Source: Nitrospirota bacterium (GTDB lineage Bacteria; Nitrospirota; Thermodesulfovibrionia; UBA6902; DSMQ01). Taken from it: a DNA stretch of 6,972 nt. Numbering within the stretch: the first letter of the stretch is position 1; each line of letters opens with the position of its first letter. The position numbers and the translations under genes are program-made. The stretch covers positions 1 through 6,972 of the forward strand of contig JACQZD010000094.1 in NCBI GenBank assembly GCA_016207865.1. The letters run 5' to 3'. Under the pieces are notes generated by a model. It worked only from the letters and a program-made list of their open reading frames with translations. It ran no database searches and was not told the origin of the DNA. Below are positions 5,804-6,972 of this stretch, in pieces.

Positions 5804-6783
5804 CGCCGGGATTTTTTAGCGGTCTTCTTCTTGACGGGTTTCTTTATGGGTTTTTTACCCTGCTTTTTTGCACTGCTTTTACTGCTGTGCTTTTTCGGGG
5901 CGGGTTTAGCCTTTTTCTTAGAAACAGCTTTTTCCTTAGGTTTCACTTTCTTCGGTGTTGGTTTTTTCTTGGGGACTGCCTTCTTCTTTGGCTTCATTTT
6001 TTTAGAGGGGGCTTTTTTCTTGGGCAATGTCTTGCCCTTAGCAGAAGGTCCTGCAAGAATTTCCCTCAGCTCTTTTGCATTCTGCGGCGCATAACCGAAT
6101 GCATCATTATTGAAAAATATATACACATCCTTTCCCTCTTTCATGAACGCCTTTATTTTTTTTGCATCCTTCTTCAACTGCTCTGTGGTATAAGGGGTGG
6201 AATAATTTCCGCCTTTGCCGTGTCTTCTGATATAAATAAAGTCGGCAGTCAAAGGCGCTTCTTCAATAAAAGACGGCCAGTCTGCCATGCATACGGCAAT
6301 ATTGTAAGTTGAAAGCAGCTTTAAAACCTTGCTGTTAATCCAGCTTTTATGCCTGAATTCAAAGGCATACCGCATAGGATACGGCTTAAGCGCCTCTATA
6401 AATTCCTTCAGCACCTTCAGGTTTGCCTTCAGGTTTGGAGGAAGCTGCCACAGCACCACTTCAAGTTTTTCCATAAGAGGCGCGGTGGTATTGAAAAAAG
6501 TAGAAAGCGGAAGCTCAACGTCTTTGAGTTTTTTTACATGGGTTATAAAACGGCTGCCCTTAAGGCTGAATGAGAATCCCGGGGATGTTTCCTTATACCA
6601 CCTCTCAAAGGCCTCTTTCTTAAGCAGTCTGTAAAAGGTGACATTTAATTCAAGGGCGTCAAATTTTTCTCCGTAGAATGAGAGCCAGTTTTTTTGCGGA
6701 AGCTCTTCCGGATAAAAATTACCTTTCCAGGCATCGTACATAAACCCGCTGCAGCCTATTTTGCATTTTTGCATATCAGTCAT
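5800..6783 (-). CDS. DUF72 (YecE-like) family protein with lysine-rich C-terminal tail
   Basis: Residues 1-243 of the 327-residue product form a DUF72 (YecE-like) TIM-barrel domain of unknown biochemical function. Recognisable segments are IGCSGF (9-14), ELNVTFY (45-51), EFRHKSW (142-148), YIRRHGKGGNY (184-194) and YIFFNND...YAPQNA (to about 236). Residues 245-327 form a low-complexity tail with 37 Lys in 83 residues, rich in Pro and Ala and built from PKKKA-like repeats. It resembles histone H1 or AlgP tails and is absent from ordinary DUF72 proteins, so nucleic-acid or polyanion binding is likely. The frame extends to ATG 6840, but the extra 19 residues are translation of a palindrome. ATG 6783 or ATG 6774 (324 residues) fits better, and a promoter-like sequence ending at 6785 favours the latter. 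Neither has a Shine-Dalgarno. The gene converges on the operon, sharing the stop palindrome TTAA at 5800-5803. Confidence 0.88.
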   Translation of the reverse strand: MTDMQKCKIGCSGFMYDAWKGNFYPEELPQKNWLSFYGEKFDALELNVTFYRLLKKEAFERWYKETSPGFSFSLKGSRFITHVKKLKDVELPLSTFFNTTAPLMEKLEVVLWQLPPNLKANLKVLKEFIEALKPYPMRYAFEFRHKSWINSKVLKLLSTYNIAVCMADWPSFIEEAPLTADFIYIRRHGKGGNYSTPYTTEQLKKDAKKIKAFMKEGKDVYIFFNNDAFGYAPQNAKELREILAGPSAKGKTLPKKKAPSKKMKPKKKAVPKKKPTPKKVKPKEKAVSKKKAKPAPKKHSSKSSAKKQGKKPIKKPVKKKTAKKSRR

Positions 6784-6784
6784 A

Positions 6785-6812
6785 AGTATACCAAAGAAAT
6801 CGCAAATTTCAA
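6785..6812 (-). promoter_or_regulatory. Promoter candidate for the DUF72 gene
   Basis: Read on the minus strand, TTGAAA (6812-6807, one mismatch to TTGACA) and TATACT (6790-6785, one mismatch to TATAAT) are 16 nt apart. Transcription would begin near 6778, between the two candidate ATGs at 6783 and 6774, which would make translation from 6774 nearly leaderless. The -35 box lies in the loop and arm of the palindrome at 6797-6830, so the palindrome could influence expression. Confidence 0.4.
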
Positions 6813-6830
6813 ATTTAAAATTTGCGATTT
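6797..6830. repeat. Perfect 13-bp palindrome, AT-rich
   Basis: AAATCGCAAATTT (6797-6809) and AAATTTGCGATTT (6818-6830) are perfect inverted repeats around an 8-nt spacer CAAATTTA. There is no T run characteristic of a terminator on the plus side, and on the minus side it sits upstream of the DUF72 gene. It may be an operator, a cruciform-forming site, or one copy of a dispersed intergenic repeat. Confidence 0.85.
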
Positions 6831-6913
6831 GGGTAACCATTCAGTTACGGGTGGTAGCAACACAACACGACTTTAATGATTTTTTGTTTTGTATCATGAC
6901 AGACTCTCCATTT

Positions 6914-6923
6914 AAGGAGGAGG
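6914..6923 (+). promoter_or_regulatory. Shine-Dalgarno of the gene at the right edge
   Basis: AAGGAGGAGG is a strong Shine-Dalgarno. Its second GGAGG (6919-6923) lies 9 nt before the ATG at 6933, which is the evidence for calling the truncated gene that starts there. Confidence 0.7.
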
Positions 6924-6932
6924 AATATCTTT

Positions 6933-6972
6933 ATGGAAAAGGATGGTGAAAGGGTCAAGGGTAATGTCCTTA
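6933..6972 (+). CDS. Start of an unidentified gene, cut by the window edge
   Basis: ATG 6933 follows a strong Shine-Dalgarno and opens a frame of 13 complete codons, MEKDGERVKGNVL, that runs off the window. This is too short to identify. It is divergent from the DUF72 gene, with about 150 nt between their starts, and that interval holds the palindrome and both likely promoters. Confidence 0.6.
   Translation, partial: MEKDGERVKGNVL

Noticed and set aside
5831..6634. Plus-strand open frames opposite the DUF72 gene (Phe/Leu-rich, apparent membrane proteins)
   Set aside because: They are complements of the lysine-rich tail and coding strand (AAA/AAG read as TTT/CTT) and have no ribosome sites.
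6784..6840. ATG 6840 as start of the DUF72 gene
   Set aside because: The added residues translate the palindrome, the homologous domain begins after 6783, and a promoter-like sequence lies inside this stretch.

Overview
The window looks like bacterial chromosomal DNA of moderate GC content, dense with protein genes. The gene families (HpaA-like lipoprotein, cobalamin-dependent radical SAM enzymes, a DUF72 protein) and the dispersed 'AATCTGTG'-type repeat DNA would fit an anaerobic Gram-negative lineage such as Nitrospirota or Desulfobacterota. That placement is inference from gene content; no marker gene is present. I found no rRNA, tRNA, CRISPR array or transposase.

Region 1 (1-1810, + strand): a possible weak terminator and a promoter-like sequence lead into an HpaA-like (neuraminyllactose-binding hemagglutinin family) surface lipoprotein gene. 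An in-frame amber codon (357-359) splits it into an N-terminal piece (96-359) and a C-terminal piece (372-980) in the same frame. Eight bases later comes an Lgt-family membrane protein (989-1810). Its catalytic signature is replaced by a cysteine-rich GRxGC...GCCYG motif, so it is probably not a true prolipoprotein diacylglyceryl transferase.

Region 2 (1811-2023): an intergenic repeat region built from 'AATCTGTG'/'CACAGATT' units. It has a 23-bp inverted repeat at its edges and a 26-bp direct repeat inside, and ends in a strong Shine-Dalgarno sequence.

Region 3 (2024-5803, + strand): a compact three-gene operon. Two tandem paralogous B12-binding radical SAM proteins of the HpnP-like/DUF4070 type are joined by an ATGA overlap. 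A CPBP-like (Rce1-type) intramembrane protein follows, its start overlapping the second enzyme's end. Such enzymes usually methylate or rearrange unactivated carbons, often in lipids or natural products. Together with the membrane protein this suggests an uncharacterised small modification pathway; the substrate cannot be read from the sequence.

Region 4 (5800-6840, - strand): a DUF72 (YecE-like) protein converges on the operon, the two stop codons sharing the palindrome TTAA. It carries an unusual 83-residue lysine-rich, histone-H1-like tail. A perfect 13-bp palindrome, with a promoter-like sequence overlapping it, lies at its 5' end.

Region 5 (6841-6972): a short intergenic stretch, then a strong Shine-Dalgarno and the first 13 codons of a + strand gene cut by the window edge.
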